64,000 nucleotides of DNA. Origin: JADJYF01 sp965278995 (GTDB lineage: Bacteria > Pseudomonadota > Gammaproteobacteria > Ga0077536). Location: positions 3,596,001 to 3,660,000 of the forward strand of contig OZ257136.1 of the NCBI GenBank assembly GCA_965278995.1, in the 5' to 3' direction. Of this stretch, positions 18,301-26,595 are shown in pieces; the stretch's first letter is position 1; each line of letters opens with the position of its first letter. The position numbers and the translations under genes are program-made. The notes beneath the pieces were generated by a model, which saw nothing but the letters and a program-made list of their open reading frames with translations, was not told where the DNA came from and did not search any database.

Positions 18301-19330
18301 GGCATTCGTGAAGCGCAAATGACGTACTAAGTGCGCGGTCTGCGTCATCCTCGTGCGAAGACTCCACGCCGAACGCCAGCATACAGACCAGGCCCTTGTC
18401 GTCATGACAGAACTGGACAATCGTTCCATCGCTTTCTCCCACGCAGCGCTGCACTTCATCGTAGATCCGACGAATCGTCGCGGCACCGAACGTCGTACCG
18501 GCGCCTACTTCGACAAACGCGGTGGATACATGGCGAAACCCGCCAGTCCACCCCCCGAGACCGGCATCGAGCCGCTGCCGTACCAGGCGCGGCATGAAGT
18601 CGAGCGGACCGGCAGCATGGGCGAGGGGACGCATCGCTGCGGCCATATCCAGCACTGGAGCGCGCAGTCCGGTTGCTCTGCGCGCCAATGCGCCGGTCTG
18701 GCGCGACTTTCGCGGAGCCAGCCGCTCTGCATACGCCGAGAGCAGCGCTTTGCCGCGACCGGCGCGGCCCATCACGGTAGAAGCATCCCGCATCGCGGGA
18801 CCTGTGACGAGCAATTCACGGCGTGTACCCGGGGCGCCGAGCGCAATGATCTGTATCGCACCCGCTCCCAGTCCGGCCTTGAGCGGGAAGCGCCTGGACG
18901 TGGGGTAGCTTTCGACCAAGGTCAGCGCACACTCACGCGCGCTCGAGACGACATCATAGAGTCCGTCTTCGGGCGCCTCCCATACCGCGATAAGACCGTC
19001 GCCGGGAAAGGTATGGGCAGCAGCGCCGTAGCGCGTCACCGTATCGACCAGCACCTTGAAGCAACTGCCGATGAGGTTGGCGACATCCTCAAGCGCTGCG
19101 GACCCGCGCTGAGAATATTCTTCGACGGCCCGCGTGAACCCACCGATATCCACTTGAATAATCGCGCCAAACGTTTCCTCACCTGCCGCGGCATCCCGGA
19201 ACAGCAGCGGCGAGACGAAGGCGCGCAGCGCCCGGTCATCAACCCGCGGCAAGCCGTCCGGCGCGGGCGACGGTGCCTCGCTCAGGTGAGGCGCCAACTG
19301 GCTCTGGCTCTCACTCGGTTGGTTGATCAT
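15311..19330 (-). CDS. ADCY10-like tandem nucleotide cyclase / AAA ATPase / TPR regulator
   Basis: 1339 residues, no membrane segment. Two class-III cyclase domains come first. C1 (about 50-220) keeps the metal-binding Asp in VDIGGFT and in GDGLIAVW. C2 (about 265-420) has Glu-Val-Gly where the first Asp should be but keeps the catalytic Asn/Arg segment VNLAARMM. Then come a P-loop ATPase (GDAGIGKTQ near residue 478, FLEDAHW as Walker B) and about 600 residues of TPR-like helices. C1 plus C2 would make a single active site, as in soluble adenylyl cyclase. Probably a large signal sensor producing cAMP or cGMP. It is first in the insert's operon and 71 bp from the next gene. Confidence 0.85.
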   Translation of the reverse strand: MINQPSESQSQLAPHLSEAPSPAPDGLPRVDDRALRAFVSPLLFRDAAAGEETFGAIIQVDIGGFTRAVEEYSQRGSAALEDVANLIGSCFKVLVDTVTRYGAAAHTFPGDGLIAVWEAPEDGLYDVVSSARECALTLVESYPTSRRFPLKAGLGAGAIQIIALGAPGTRRELLVTGPAMRDASTVMGRAGRGKALLSAYAERLAPRKSRQTGALARRATGLRAPVLDMAAAMRPLAHAAGPLDFMPRLVRQRLDAGLGGWTGGFRHVSTAFVEVGAGTTFGAATIRRIYDEVQRCVGESDGTIVQFCHDDKGLVCMLAFGVESSHEDDADRALSTSFALHECLTALGFPSAAGITTGRIFCGLLGDERRLEFRLIGTAVNLAARMMAMGGGVLCDDATRSLARRFAFAQPLTLRDRKGRLVAQRPQVRYTTAITVPERFRRGAAAERTCGRVSEIATVESWLRAVGSTASARVLTLMGDAGIGKTQIASNLAHRAQAESFRVLVCQNEESGPGLALRGFLPAVEQMFDLGDLPLSLRRRRIVDAVIEATGSAELAPLLEDVCALGIEENPTTTAMTGSNRADNRLTLLSRLFQLAAESSFKRGRPTVLFLEDAHWMDAASWILLDVLSGINLLPMHFVLTLRSLPSEIPTAAALVNGERTTLIRLGPLGSVDTGVLIAERMRAAQATPQLVAAVYRHAEGNPLFCCEVIRSLAERALIFVDGGTARLASHVNDIGAIAPESVEKVLQARIDRLPAAQQWLLKCASVIGARFESSMLRSMQTHVAGSNLDAAVAALVDAELFDCQPGEGEASLIYAFRHATVRDVAYTTLLHEQQRELHAAIGLAMEADPVASRSLQSIFSHWRAAGESWRALRYVESGGNAATREGDYRAAREFFEFGVKTLADVPHHDGEERLARWSHQLGEVLVAMGRHAQARVHLDTALRLMGETVPSRRATAVALTLLELLRQYRQRRTVSFIRDSSGASTAQRCAEIYEQLGYVFYASGDTLRGVHAALAMLNRAERAPLASVRARAFAAMSLTVSVTPFRRFGNLYEDAARRAAQELGDNAVVGWVEWIASLRAAGEGRWIQLLEETACAIDIAKRTADPRLAVMGNLTRAWALRLQGELGQAWELARFALDTARAHGNLLWEAWALLIESECDMARHAYEAVIKSSQRALDILVEESDRTEEIRAGGLLAAALFAQGHETRALRVAETAARSIKKVDLTSFIMLEGFAGVAEVHVSRFERACVEGRGRVDGGTRRGALGACADLARYARVFPVGHSRAWLLRGRLLFATGEQSAAEAALRQAVREADRLSIPRDRMLALRVLETHGASLAD

Positions 19331-19659
19331 GTGGGGTAAGCAGCCTTCAAGGCGACGTCACGAAGTATAACCATGCATCAACGGCATTGACTTGGTTACC
19401 TCCACCCGAAATGGCTGAGCCCAGTTACCGGCTACAGATCGGGTAGGATCGTCAAGGACTGCCGCGACAAGGGCACGATATGAGCAGCATCGGCTCTGGT
19501 AACGGAAATGCGCCATTTCGCAGTCGTGTGGAAAAAATAAGCGCGATGGTCTCGATCCACTGGCTACTATTTTCCGGACTGCGTTGCCGGAGAACGTAAT
19601 CGTGTTTGCAGGTAAGGACGCGGGGACTGTCGTCGCGCTCATAGCCATTACACGAGGAG
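19331..19659. other. Intergenic stretch between the cyclase and the CoA-transferase
   Basis: Divergent spacer of about 330 bp that must hold the minus-strand promoter for the insert's five genes and a plus-strand promoter for the CoA-transferase. A TATACT hexamer lies on the minus strand about 35 bp before the cyclase start, but no good -35 partner is visible. No gene is seen here. GAGGAGG near 19654-19660 is the ribosome-binding site of the CoA-transferase and overlaps the first base of the repeat. Confidence 0.4.
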
Positions 19660-19737
19660 GCGCTGAAATGATACTCGACGGTATACGCGTACTCGATTTC
19701 ACCCAGTATCTGGCAGGCCCCACCGCTACTCGTCTGA
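19660..19737 (+). repeat. Right copy of 78-bp perfect direct repeat
   Basis: Identical to 9871-9948. This copy contains the start codon and first 23 codons of the intact CoA-transferase gene, so the insert leaves that gene whole but gives it a new upstream region and ribosome-binding site. Confidence 0.95.
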
Positions 19738-20870
19738 TGGCGGAGATGGGTGCCGAGATTATCAAGATTGAGCAGGCACCGGGCGGTGACCCGGGACGGC
19801 TGTTGCCCGTGATCCGCGACAGTCGCAGCGGCTTCTTCGTGCAGCAGAACCGTGGCAAGCAGAGTCTGTGTCTCGATCTGAAAAGCGCGACCGCCCGCGC
19901 CATCATTCGCGAGCTGGTGGGGAAGGTCGACATCGTGATCGAGAACTTCGGTCCCGGCGTGATGGAAAAGCGTGGGTTCGATTACGCGAGTCTCAGAGCC
20001 ATCAATCCGCGCATCATCATGGCCTCGGTGTCGGCTTTCGGGCGTAAAAGCACGCTCGCGCACAAGACCGGTTACGACTGGATAGCCCAGGCCTTCAGTG
20101 GCCTTATGCACATGACCGGGCCGCGCGAAGGGCCGCCCCATCCGGTTGGCATCGGCGTGTGCGACACCAACGCCGGCGTGCATGGTTTCGCTGCGTTGGG
20201 TTACGCGCTCTATCATCGCGCACAGACCGGCGAAGGTCAGTACCTGGATCTGTCCATGGTCGATGCGATGTACCACATGCACGAATACAACGTGCATGGC
20301 CGCTCGGTGGCCGGCGAGCAGTTCGATCCCAAACGGATGGGCGCGCACCACGAGATGATTGCCCCTTTCGGCGTGTTCAAGGGGCCAAGTGGTTATTTCG
20401 TGATTGCGGTGTTGCAATTGCAATGGGCTGGTCTATGCCAGGCGCTCGGCCGGGTGGAACTCGAACTCGACCCGCGTTTCATCGACGGCGGCGCCCGCGC
20501 CCGTCATCAGGACATTCTGATTGAGCTGATCGAAGCGTGGGCTGCAACCTTCCCTGACAATGACGCGGTACTCGCCGCACTCGACGGAGCACGTGTACCG
20601 GCGGGCCCGGTGTTGACCCCGATAGAGACGCTGGAGAACGAATACTTTCTCGACCGCGGCATGGTGCGCACCGTGCGCGATCCGATACTGGGAGAGTTGC
20701 AGATCCCCGGATTTCCTTTCAAGTTCTCGGCTCAGACCGAATTACCCGATATTGAAGCGCCGCTCCTCGGGCAGCACAACGGCGCAGTGTTATCACGCGT
20801 GCTGGGTTATGACGCGGAACGCATCGCGGCACTTGAACGGGAACAGGTGCTGGTCAGCGCGCCACGCTGA
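19668..20870 (+). CDS. CaiB/BaiF family (type III) CoA-transferase
   Basis: 400 residues. Moves CoA between carboxylic acids through an aspartyl-CoA intermediate. The family's nucleophile is D166 in VCDTNAGVHG, followed by the usual ALGYAL helix; the N-terminal G-I-R-V-L-D-F-T-Q-Y-L-A-G-P motif is also typical. ATG 19668 follows GAGGAGG at 7 nt. It is cytoplasmic. The substrate is not evident; catabolism of an unusual carboxylate is likely from the second CoA-transferase and CitE-like lyase nearby. Its first 78 bases including the leader are duplicated at 9871. It ends 4 bp from the convergent monooxygenase gene. Confidence 0.9.
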   Translation: MILDGIRVLDFTQYLAGPTATRLMAEMGAEIIKIEQAPGGDPGRLLPVIRDSRSGFFVQQNRGKQSLCLDLKSATARAIIRELVGKVDIVIENFGPGVMEKRGFDYASLRAINPRIIMASVSAFGRKSTLAHKTGYDWIAQAFSGLMHMTGPREGPPHPVGIGVCDTNAGVHGFAALGYALYHRAQTGEGQYLDLSMVDAMYHMHEYNVHGRSVAGEQFDPKRMGAHHEMIAPFGVFKGPSGYFVIAVLQLQWAGLCQALGRVELELDPRFIDGGARARHQDILIELIEAWAATFPDNDAVLAALDGARVPAGPVLTPIETLENEYFLDRGMVRTVRDPILGELQIPGFPFKFSAQTELPDIEAPLLGQHNGAVLSRVLGYDAERIAALEREQVLVSAPR

Positions 20871-20874
20871 CCCG

Positions 20875-22248
20875 TCACATCGACGGCGCTCGCCAATCGT
20901 CACGCGTCGGCCGCTTGAAGCCCAATGTCTCGCGCAGCGTCGTGCCCGGATAGTCACGGCGGAACAGGGAGCGACGCTGCAACTCCGGGATCACCAGCCG
21001 TGCAAAGTCTTCGTAGGCACCGGGCATGTGCGTAGCAGCAAGCACGAAACCATCACAGGCGCCGCTGGTAAACCATTCCTCGAGTTGATCGGCAACCATC
21101 GCGGGCGTACCGACGAACGTCGGCAACTCGCGCAGCGTGCCGCGCCCGCTGAAATGCAGGAAATCGCGCACCGTCGGATTCGCAAGCCCGCTCATCTGGA
21201 TGACCCGATCGAGAATGCCTTGCAGACCGGTAGCGGAGGCAAGTTCCTCGGTGGTGAAAGCTTCGTCCATGCCTTTCGATCCGAAATCAAAATTTAAAAC
21301 TTCAGAGAGCAGCGTCAGCGCATCGATGGGCTTGGCCAGACCATCAATCAATGCGCGCTTGTCTTCCGCCATCTCTGCAGTCTCGCCGATGACGGCGTAG
21401 ATTGCCGGCGTAATGCGCACCATGTCAGGGTCACGACCTTGCGCCACCACACCTTGCTTGAACTCACGATAGTAGCGCTGAGCGAGGCCGAGATTGGCGT
21501 GGATCACGAACACCAGTTCCGCCCAGCGCGCGGCAAACGAACGGCCACGGCCGCTCTGCCCGGCCTGAATAATGACCGGGTGGCCCTGGGCCGAGCGGGG
21601 TACGGTCAAAGGGCCACGCGAGCGCAGCCACCTTCCTTCGTAATCGATGCGGTGCACCTTGGCGGGATTGGCGAACAGATCGCTGGCCTTGTCCTGCACG
21701 ATGGCATCGTCGTCCCAGCTGTCCCAGTGGCCGTGCACGATTTCCATGAATTCGTCGGCGCGGTCGTAACGCAGGTCGTGATCGAGCAACTGCTCACGGC
21801 CAAAATTCGCAGCCTCGGCATCGTTTAACGACGTCACCACATTCCACGCTGCGCGTCCGCCCGTCATGAGATCGAGTGTCGCGAACACCCGGGCGATGTG
21901 GTACGGCTCGTAATACGTCGTGGAATAGGTTGCGCCCAATCCCAGATGCCGGGTGGCGAGTCCCATCGCCATGAGAATGGTTGGCAGATCCATCTTCACT
22001 GCGCGGATGCCGTGGCGCACAGTCTCCCGATAGTCGTCGTTGAAGATGTCCGGCATCGCCAGCCGGTCATCGAAGAACGCCAGATCGAATTTCGCTGCTT
22101 CGAGGGCGCGCGCAATGCGCTGGTAGTACTCGGGGGTGGTGAAATCCAACGCCGTGGCGGGATGGCGCCATGAGGCCGTATAGTTGGAACAGTTCTGCGC
22201 CTGCAGGAAAGCGACCAGCGTCATCTGTCGCAATGCGTTTGTATTCAT
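20875..22248 (-). CDS. LLM-class flavin-dependent monooxygenase (NtaA/SnaA/DszA-like)
   Basis: 457 residues, a TIM-barrel FMNH2-dependent monooxygenase of the nitrilotriacetate/DszA branch. Visible family features are the N-terminal F-L-Q-A-Q-N-C-S-N-Y segment, FATLDLMTGGRAAWNVVTS, and PVIIQAGQSGRGRSFAARWAELVF. These enzymes need a separate flavin reductase, which is not in this window. They cleave C-N, C-S or related bonds in small organic compounds; the substrate is unknown. It is third in a minus-strand operon after the CitE-like lyase and CoA-transferase, 79 bp downstream. ATG 22248 has an AAGGGTG-like site. Confidence 0.88.
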   Translation of the reverse strand: MNTNALRQMTLVAFLQAQNCSNYTASWRHPATALDFTTPEYYQRIARALEAAKFDLAFFDDRLAMPDIFNDDYRETVRHGIRAVKMDLPTILMAMGLATRHLGLGATYSTTYYEPYHIARVFATLDLMTGGRAAWNVVTSLNDAEAANFGREQLLDHDLRYDRADEFMEIVHGHWDSWDDDAIVQDKASDLFANPAKVHRIDYEGRWLRSRGPLTVPRSAQGHPVIIQAGQSGRGRSFAARWAELVFVIHANLGLAQRYYREFKQGVVAQGRDPDMVRITPAIYAVIGETAEMAEDKRALIDGLAKPIDALTLLSEVLNFDFGSKGMDEAFTTEELASATGLQGILDRVIQMSGLANPTVRDFLHFSGRGTLRELPTFVGTPAMVADQLEEWFTSGACDGFVLAATHMPGAYEDFARLVIPELQRRSLFRRDYPGTTLRETLGFKRPTRDDWRAPSM

Positions 22249-22327
22249 GACAGCACCCTTACGAACACCAGCCGCTGCAACCTGTTCGCAGAGCGTACGA
22301 CGCCAAGTATTGTCGAATGTGCAGGCA

Positions 22328-23536
22328 TCAGATCACGCCGTCTGCGCGCAAAGATTCGATCTCCTCCTCGCTGATGCCGAGCTTTCTGCGATAGATCTCG
22401 TCATTGTGCTGGCCGAGATCGGGCCCGAGCGAGGCGAAACGTCCCGGCGTCGCCGACAGCCGCGGCACCACGTTGGGCACCACCATTTCACCCACCCGCG
22501 GGTCGTGCACGTTTAACAGATTGCCGCGTGCAATGAACTGCGGATCGGCGAATATATCGGCGATGCTGTTCAACGGACCGACCGGCACTTCTCCATCGAG
22601 GCAGCGCCGCATCACTTCATCGCGTGTGCGCCCGCTTATCCAGTCAGCCACGATGCCATTGACTTCGGCGCGTGCGGCAACCCGCTGCGCCATGGTTGCG
22701 AAACGATCCGGCGCCAGCAGATCGGGGCGCTGCATGACCACCGTCAGGCGCTCGAACATCTTGTCCGTCGAACAAGCCAACGCCACCCATTTACCGTCGC
22801 TGCTCTGATAATGACTGTGGGGTACGACATTGACGGTGTCGGCGCCCATGCGTTCGCGTACGAAACCTGAGCGCGCATAAGCCGGGGCGAGTTCGTCCAG
22901 CATGCGGAAGATGCCCTCATAGAGCGCGACATCGACGAACTGCCCGACACCGAAACGCTCGCGCGACGTATAAGCCAGCAACGCACCGAGTGCCGCGTAG
23001 AGACCGGAAATGTAATCCGCCAGCGAAGTGGAGCCCGGTGTCACGGGCGGACCGTCCGCCTCACCGGCCAGATAGGCGAGGCCGGAAAAGGCGTGTGCAA
23101 TGCGGGCAAAGCCCGGGCGATCGCGATACGGTCCGTCCTGCCCGTAAGCCGAGATGCGCACCATAATCAAATCGTTCTTGATGGCTTTCAGCGTCTCATA
23201 GCCGAGATCCCAGCGCTCCAGTGTGCCGGGTCGGAAGTTCTCGACCAGCATGTCACTGTCGGCGACCAGTCGTTTCAGGATAGCCGCGCCGCGTGGCTGA
23301 CGCAGATCGAGCGTGATGGATTTCTTGTTGCGACCATCGTTCAGCCAGTTGAGGCTGGCGCCGGCTTCAGTCATGGTGCCGAAACGTCGGAACGGGTCGC
23401 CGCTGCCGGGCATTTCCACCTTGATGACTTCGGCGCCGAAATCGCCGAGCAGGGCGGCGCAGAACGGCGCCGCCAGCATGGTCGCGATATCGATTACGCG
23501 CACGCCTTCGAGCGGCAGATGCGATTCACCCGCCAT
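22328..23536 (-). CDS. CaiB/BaiF family (type III) CoA-transferase, second paralogue
   Basis: 402 residues from ATG 23536, which overlaps the end of the lyase gene by 11 bp; the frame stays open further upstream but only within that gene. The N-terminal G-V-R-V-I-D-I-A-T-M-L-A-A-P motif and the catalytic Asp in SLADYISGLYAALG are those of the family. It is clearly diverged from the paralogue at 19668. With the preceding CitE-like lyase it suggests activation of a hydroxy- or methyl-dicarboxylate (citramalate, itaconate or methylmalate type) to its CoA ester, then cleavage. That pathway role is an inference from gene order. Confidence 0.9.
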   Translation of the reverse strand: MAGESHLPLEGVRVIDIATMLAAPFCAALLGDFGAEVIKVEMPGSGDPFRRFGTMTEAGASLNWLNDGRNKKSITLDLRQPRGAAILKRLVADSDMLVENFRPGTLERWDLGYETLKAIKNDLIMVRISAYGQDGPYRDRPGFARIAHAFSGLAYLAGEADGPPVTPGSTSLADYISGLYAALGALLAYTSRERFGVGQFVDVALYEGIFRMLDELAPAYARSGFVRERMGADTVNVVPHSHYQSSDGKWVALACSTDKMFERLTVVMQRPDLLAPDRFATMAQRVAARAEVNGIVADWISGRTRDEVMRRCLDGEVPVGPLNSIADIFADPQFIARGNLLNVHDPRVGEMVVPNVVPRLSATPGRFASLGPDLGQHNDEIYRRKLGISEEEIESLRADGVI

Positions 23537-24488
23537 CGTTGGAACCGTCGCTTTCCACGGACGCCCGCGCCAGGATTCGCAATGCAATCTTCTCGTGCGC
23601 GATATCGAGCAACTGACCATTCATGGCGACCGCGCCCTTGCCTTCGCGCTGACCGGTGGCGAGCGCCGCCAGCACCGCGCGCGCCCACGCCACTTCTTCA
23701 GCGCTCGGCGAATAAGCCTGATTGGCGAGCGCCACCTGACTGGGATGGATCGCCCACTTGCCGGCGTAACCCAGCGTTCGGCCGCGCGCGGCCGCGGCAT
23801 TGAACCCCTCGGGGTCGGAGAAATTGCCAAACGGACCGTCTATCGGCATCACGTCGAAGGCATGACAGGCATTGGCGACGCGCGCCAGGGCAAAATGCCA
23901 TTGATCGTTCCAATGACTGTCGCGAGTCTCGCCGGGCATCGCGTCCGCCAGCATGGCGTAATGCCGGTTCGCGCCGCCGACCAGGCGATCCTGGCCACCC
24001 ATGCTTAGAGAGTAATCACCAACGCCGAAAGACACCGACACCAGGCGCCTGCCCGCTTCGAGAATGGCTTCGACCCGTGCCATGCCAAGCGCGGTTTCAA
24101 TCAGGATATGCAGCTCCAGCGGTCGCTCTCGGGGCCGTTCCCGATCGAGCGCCGTAAGCAGTGCTTCGACGTAACGAATATCGTCGACCGAACCTACCTT
24201 GGGCACGAGGAAGCCATTAAGACGCTGGCAAGATGCGAGCCGCTCGATATCGCGAAACGCCCATTCGCTGTCGAGCGCGTTGGTCCGCACCAGCACGCGT
24301 TTGTCACCCCATTCAACCTCGTCGAGCGCCTGCGCCGCATTGGTACGTGCGGCAAGCTTCTGGGCTGGCGGAACGCTGTCTTCGAGGTCGAGAAACAGCG
24401 CATCGGTCGCACTGACGGCCGCCTTGACGAAGTATTCCCGACGTACTGCGGGTACGGCGAGCAGGCTGCGCATTGTGATTGAGGTCAT
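23526..24488 (-). CDS. HpcH/HpaI aldolase / citrate-lyase-beta (CitE-like) family lyase
   Basis: 320 residues, TIM barrel. Family features: RSLLAVPA at the N-terminus, LFLDLEDSVPPAQK with the metal-region Asp/Glu, VRTNAL, LVPKVGSV, HILIETALGM with the metal-binding Glu, SVSFGVGDYSL with Asp, and GKWAIHPSQV near the C-terminus. Stand-alone members cleave malyl-, methylmalyl- or citramalyl-CoA. Placed first in an operon with a type III CoA-transferase, it probably cleaves the CoA ester that enzyme makes. Cytoplasmic, Mg-dependent by family. The exact substrate is not determined here. Confidence 0.87.
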   Translation of the reverse strand: MTSITMRSLLAVPAVRREYFVKAAVSATDALFLDLEDSVPPAQKLAARTNAAQALDEVEWGDKRVLVRTNALDSEWAFRDIERLASCQRLNGFLVPKVGSVDDIRYVEALLTALDRERPRERPLELHILIETALGMARVEAILEAGRRLVSVSFGVGDYSLSMGGQDRLVGGANRHYAMLADAMPGETRDSHWNDQWHFALARVANACHAFDVMPIDGPFGNFSDPEGFNAAAARGRTLGYAGKWAIHPSQVALANQAYSPSAEEVAWARAVLAALATGQREGKGAVAMNGQLLDIAHEKIALRILARASVESDGSNDGG

Positions 24489-24663
24489 GGCAACATCTCC
24501 CCTGCGCCGACACTACGGCGTGGCTGCTTGCGGGATATTCGCCTATTCCGTTGTGGAGGTCATCTGCAGATGAGCAAGTTTCAGCCGGAGGTGGGTCAGC
24601 GGCGACTCGATTCAATCCATCATAGGGCGTCGCCAGCCGGAGAGCGGGGATTGCGTGCAGCAG

Positions 24664-26532
24664 CTACGGCTGCCAGCCGCGTTCGCGATGCCTATCGACG
24701 AACTGCAGAAACTCCGCCGAGGGAACACCTTTGCAGGCCAGAAATCCCTGGAATTCGTTGCACCCTACAGTCCGCAGATATTCGAGCTGCGGTATCTGCT
24801 CAACGCCTTCCGCTACCACGCTCAAATTCAAACCGTGCGCGAGATGCACGATGGCTTCAACGATCGCGCGATTACCTCGTTCATCGGGCAGGCCAAACAG
24901 GAACGAGCGGTCTATTTTGAGTTCATCGATAGGGTATTGCCTGAGATAACTGAGCGACGAATAGCCGGTACCGAAATCATCGATGGAAACTCTGGGCCCC
25001 AAGGCTCGAATACGCTCGAGTTTGCGCGACGATTCATCATTGTTGTTGAGCAGCACGCTTTCGGTAATTTCCAAGGTGAGCAGTGCGGCGTCGATACCGC
25101 TTTGCTTCAATGTTCCAGTCAGCTGATCGACAAACCCCATGTTCTGAAACTGCAGCGTCGAGACATTGACCGCGAGATGGAGGTCGGCCAGCCCGCGATC
25201 CTGCCAAACGCGCAGTTGTTCACAACCCTGTTGGATGACGGACGTTCCGATTTCGATAATCAGGCCAGTCTCTTCGGCAATCGGGATAAACTCGGCGGGC
25301 GAAACATCGCCTCGGTCCGGCAGTTTCCAGCGCAGCAATGCCTCGGCGCCGAGGACACGCCCGGTCAGCACGCAGAATTTAGGCTGGAAGACCAGATGCA
25401 ACTGCTCACGCTCGACGGCCTTGTGCAGCAGGGTCTCAAGGCGCAGTCGGTCGCTCACCGATTCGTTCAGATGGCCGGCATAGAACTGTGGCCGCTTCGA
25501 TTTTTTCTGTTTGGCCGCAGCAGTTGCCGCGCTCGCGTTCTGCAACAGGGTATCGCCATCCAGGCCGTCCTGCGGCGCAACTGCGACCCCGATACTCAGC
25601 GACACGAACAGTTCTTCATCGGCCAGATTGAAAGGCTGCGAAAAAGCGCTGCGTACTTTCTCGGCAAGCCGCGTGATTTGCGCAATGGCGCGTTGATCGG
25701 GCAACACGATAGCAAACTCGTCACCGCCAAGTCGGGCCACAAAAGGATCCGCGCTCGGGAGGTATTGCATGGTGACATCGCCAAGCAGGACGAGTCCTTC
25801 TAGTCGCTGCGCGATCGCCTTCAAGATTAAATCGCCCATGGCCTGCCCAAGCGACTCGTTGATCATCTTGAAGCGTGCTGGATCGATGTGTATCACGGCG
25901 CAGTGACTACCAGTCGCCTGCGCAAGCTGCAAAGCCTGCGTCAGCTTCTGCTGAAAATGCGCTCGATTGGGCAGGCCCGTAAGTTTGTCGCACAGCGCGA
26001 GGCGATCCTGATAGGCTTTGGCCTTGAGGGTATTACGCAGCCGCAACGCTAGTTCGCTGGGATCGACCGGCTTGCCGAGAAAATCGGTGGCACCGAGCTG
26101 CAATGCGGTCAGCTTGGTCTCGGCATCAACCGACGAGGTCAGCATGATGACCGGCGTGTAGCGCAGTGCCTCGCTGTCGCGCATTGCGGCCAGTATGTCG
26201 AAACCGCCGACCTCGGGCATCATGAGATCGAGCAGCACTACGTCCGGGTGCTGGCAGGTCATCAACGCCAGCGCTTCTCGCGAATCGTTGGTAACGAGAA
26301 AATTTCCGTAACCGCTCGACTCGAGGAACATCTGCAATACTTCGGTGGTCGTCGGTTCGTCGTCGATCATCATGATCAAGGGCTGGGATTCCAGCTCAGC
26401 GTCGTCAGCGAGCCAGGCTCCCGAATGCGTCAATGCGCCATCGCTCGGCACCAGCAACGGCGATGAACCGGCGTTCGGCTGCTCGCTGAGGGGATTCAGA
26501 CGCCTGATAGGTGTACGTTGGGGTTGCAGCAT
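24664..26532 (-). CDS. Response regulator with REC, GGDEF and EAL domains
   Basis: 622 residues. REC about 50-175 with the phospho-acceptor in DVVLLDLMMPEVGG; GGDEF about 185-350 with an intact GGDEF signature (RLGGDEFAIVL); EAL about 360-610 with EALLRW, ITESVLL, IDDFGTGYSS and VAEGVE present. Both c-di-GMP synthesis and breakdown motifs are therefore intact, so either activity is possible. It is the last gene of the operon, 63 bp after the hybrid kinase, which is its likely phosphodonor. The natural reading is c-di-GMP control of the surface protein encoded two genes upstream. The first 45 residues are an unstructured leader. Confidence 0.93.
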   Translation of the reverse strand: MLQPQRTPIRRLNPLSEQPNAGSSPLLVPSDGALTHSGAWLADDAELESQPLIMMIDDEPTTTEVLQMFLESSGYGNFLVTNDSREALALMTCQHPDVVLLDLMMPEVGGFDILAAMRDSEALRYTPVIMLTSSVDAETKLTALQLGATDFLGKPVDPSELALRLRNTLKAKAYQDRLALCDKLTGLPNRAHFQQKLTQALQLAQATGSHCAVIHIDPARFKMINESLGQAMGDLILKAIAQRLEGLVLLGDVTMQYLPSADPFVARLGGDEFAIVLPDQRAIAQITRLAEKVRSAFSQPFNLADEELFVSLSIGVAVAPQDGLDGDTLLQNASAATAAAKQKKSKRPQFYAGHLNESVSDRLRLETLLHKAVEREQLHLVFQPKFCVLTGRVLGAEALLRWKLPDRGDVSPAEFIPIAEETGLIIEIGTSVIQQGCEQLRVWQDRGLADLHLAVNVSTLQFQNMGFVDQLTGTLKQSGIDAALLTLEITESVLLNNNDESSRKLERIRALGPRVSIDDFGTGYSSLSYLRQYPIDELKIDRSFLFGLPDERGNRAIVEAIVHLAHGLNLSVVAEGVEQIPQLEYLRTVGCNEFQGFLACKGVPSAEFLQFVDRHRERGWQP

Positions 26533-26595
26533 GGGGCTTTCATCCTCTGGGAAGGATAGCGGCCCTCAGCCGCCGGGTCTTGATGCCGAGCCCAA

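Larger units (their letters stand above)
9871..19737. mobile_element. Putative genomic island bounded by 78-bp direct repeats
   Basis: Between the repeats all five genes run on the minus strand, opposite to the plus-strand genes on both sides. Joining the outer ends restores ppa immediately followed by the CoA-transferase gene. This is the geometry of a site-specific integration (attL/attR) at the 5' end of a gene. No integrase, transposase or relaxase is recognisable inside, so it would need a recombinase supplied from elsewhere. Alternatives are a duplication by illegitimate recombination or a repeat-induced assembly join. Confidence 0.5.

Noticed and set aside
19360..19385. TATACT as the minus-strand -10 box for the cyclase operon
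   Set aside because: No convincing -35 at 16-18 bp and the extended -10 TG is one base out; too weak to list as a promoter.
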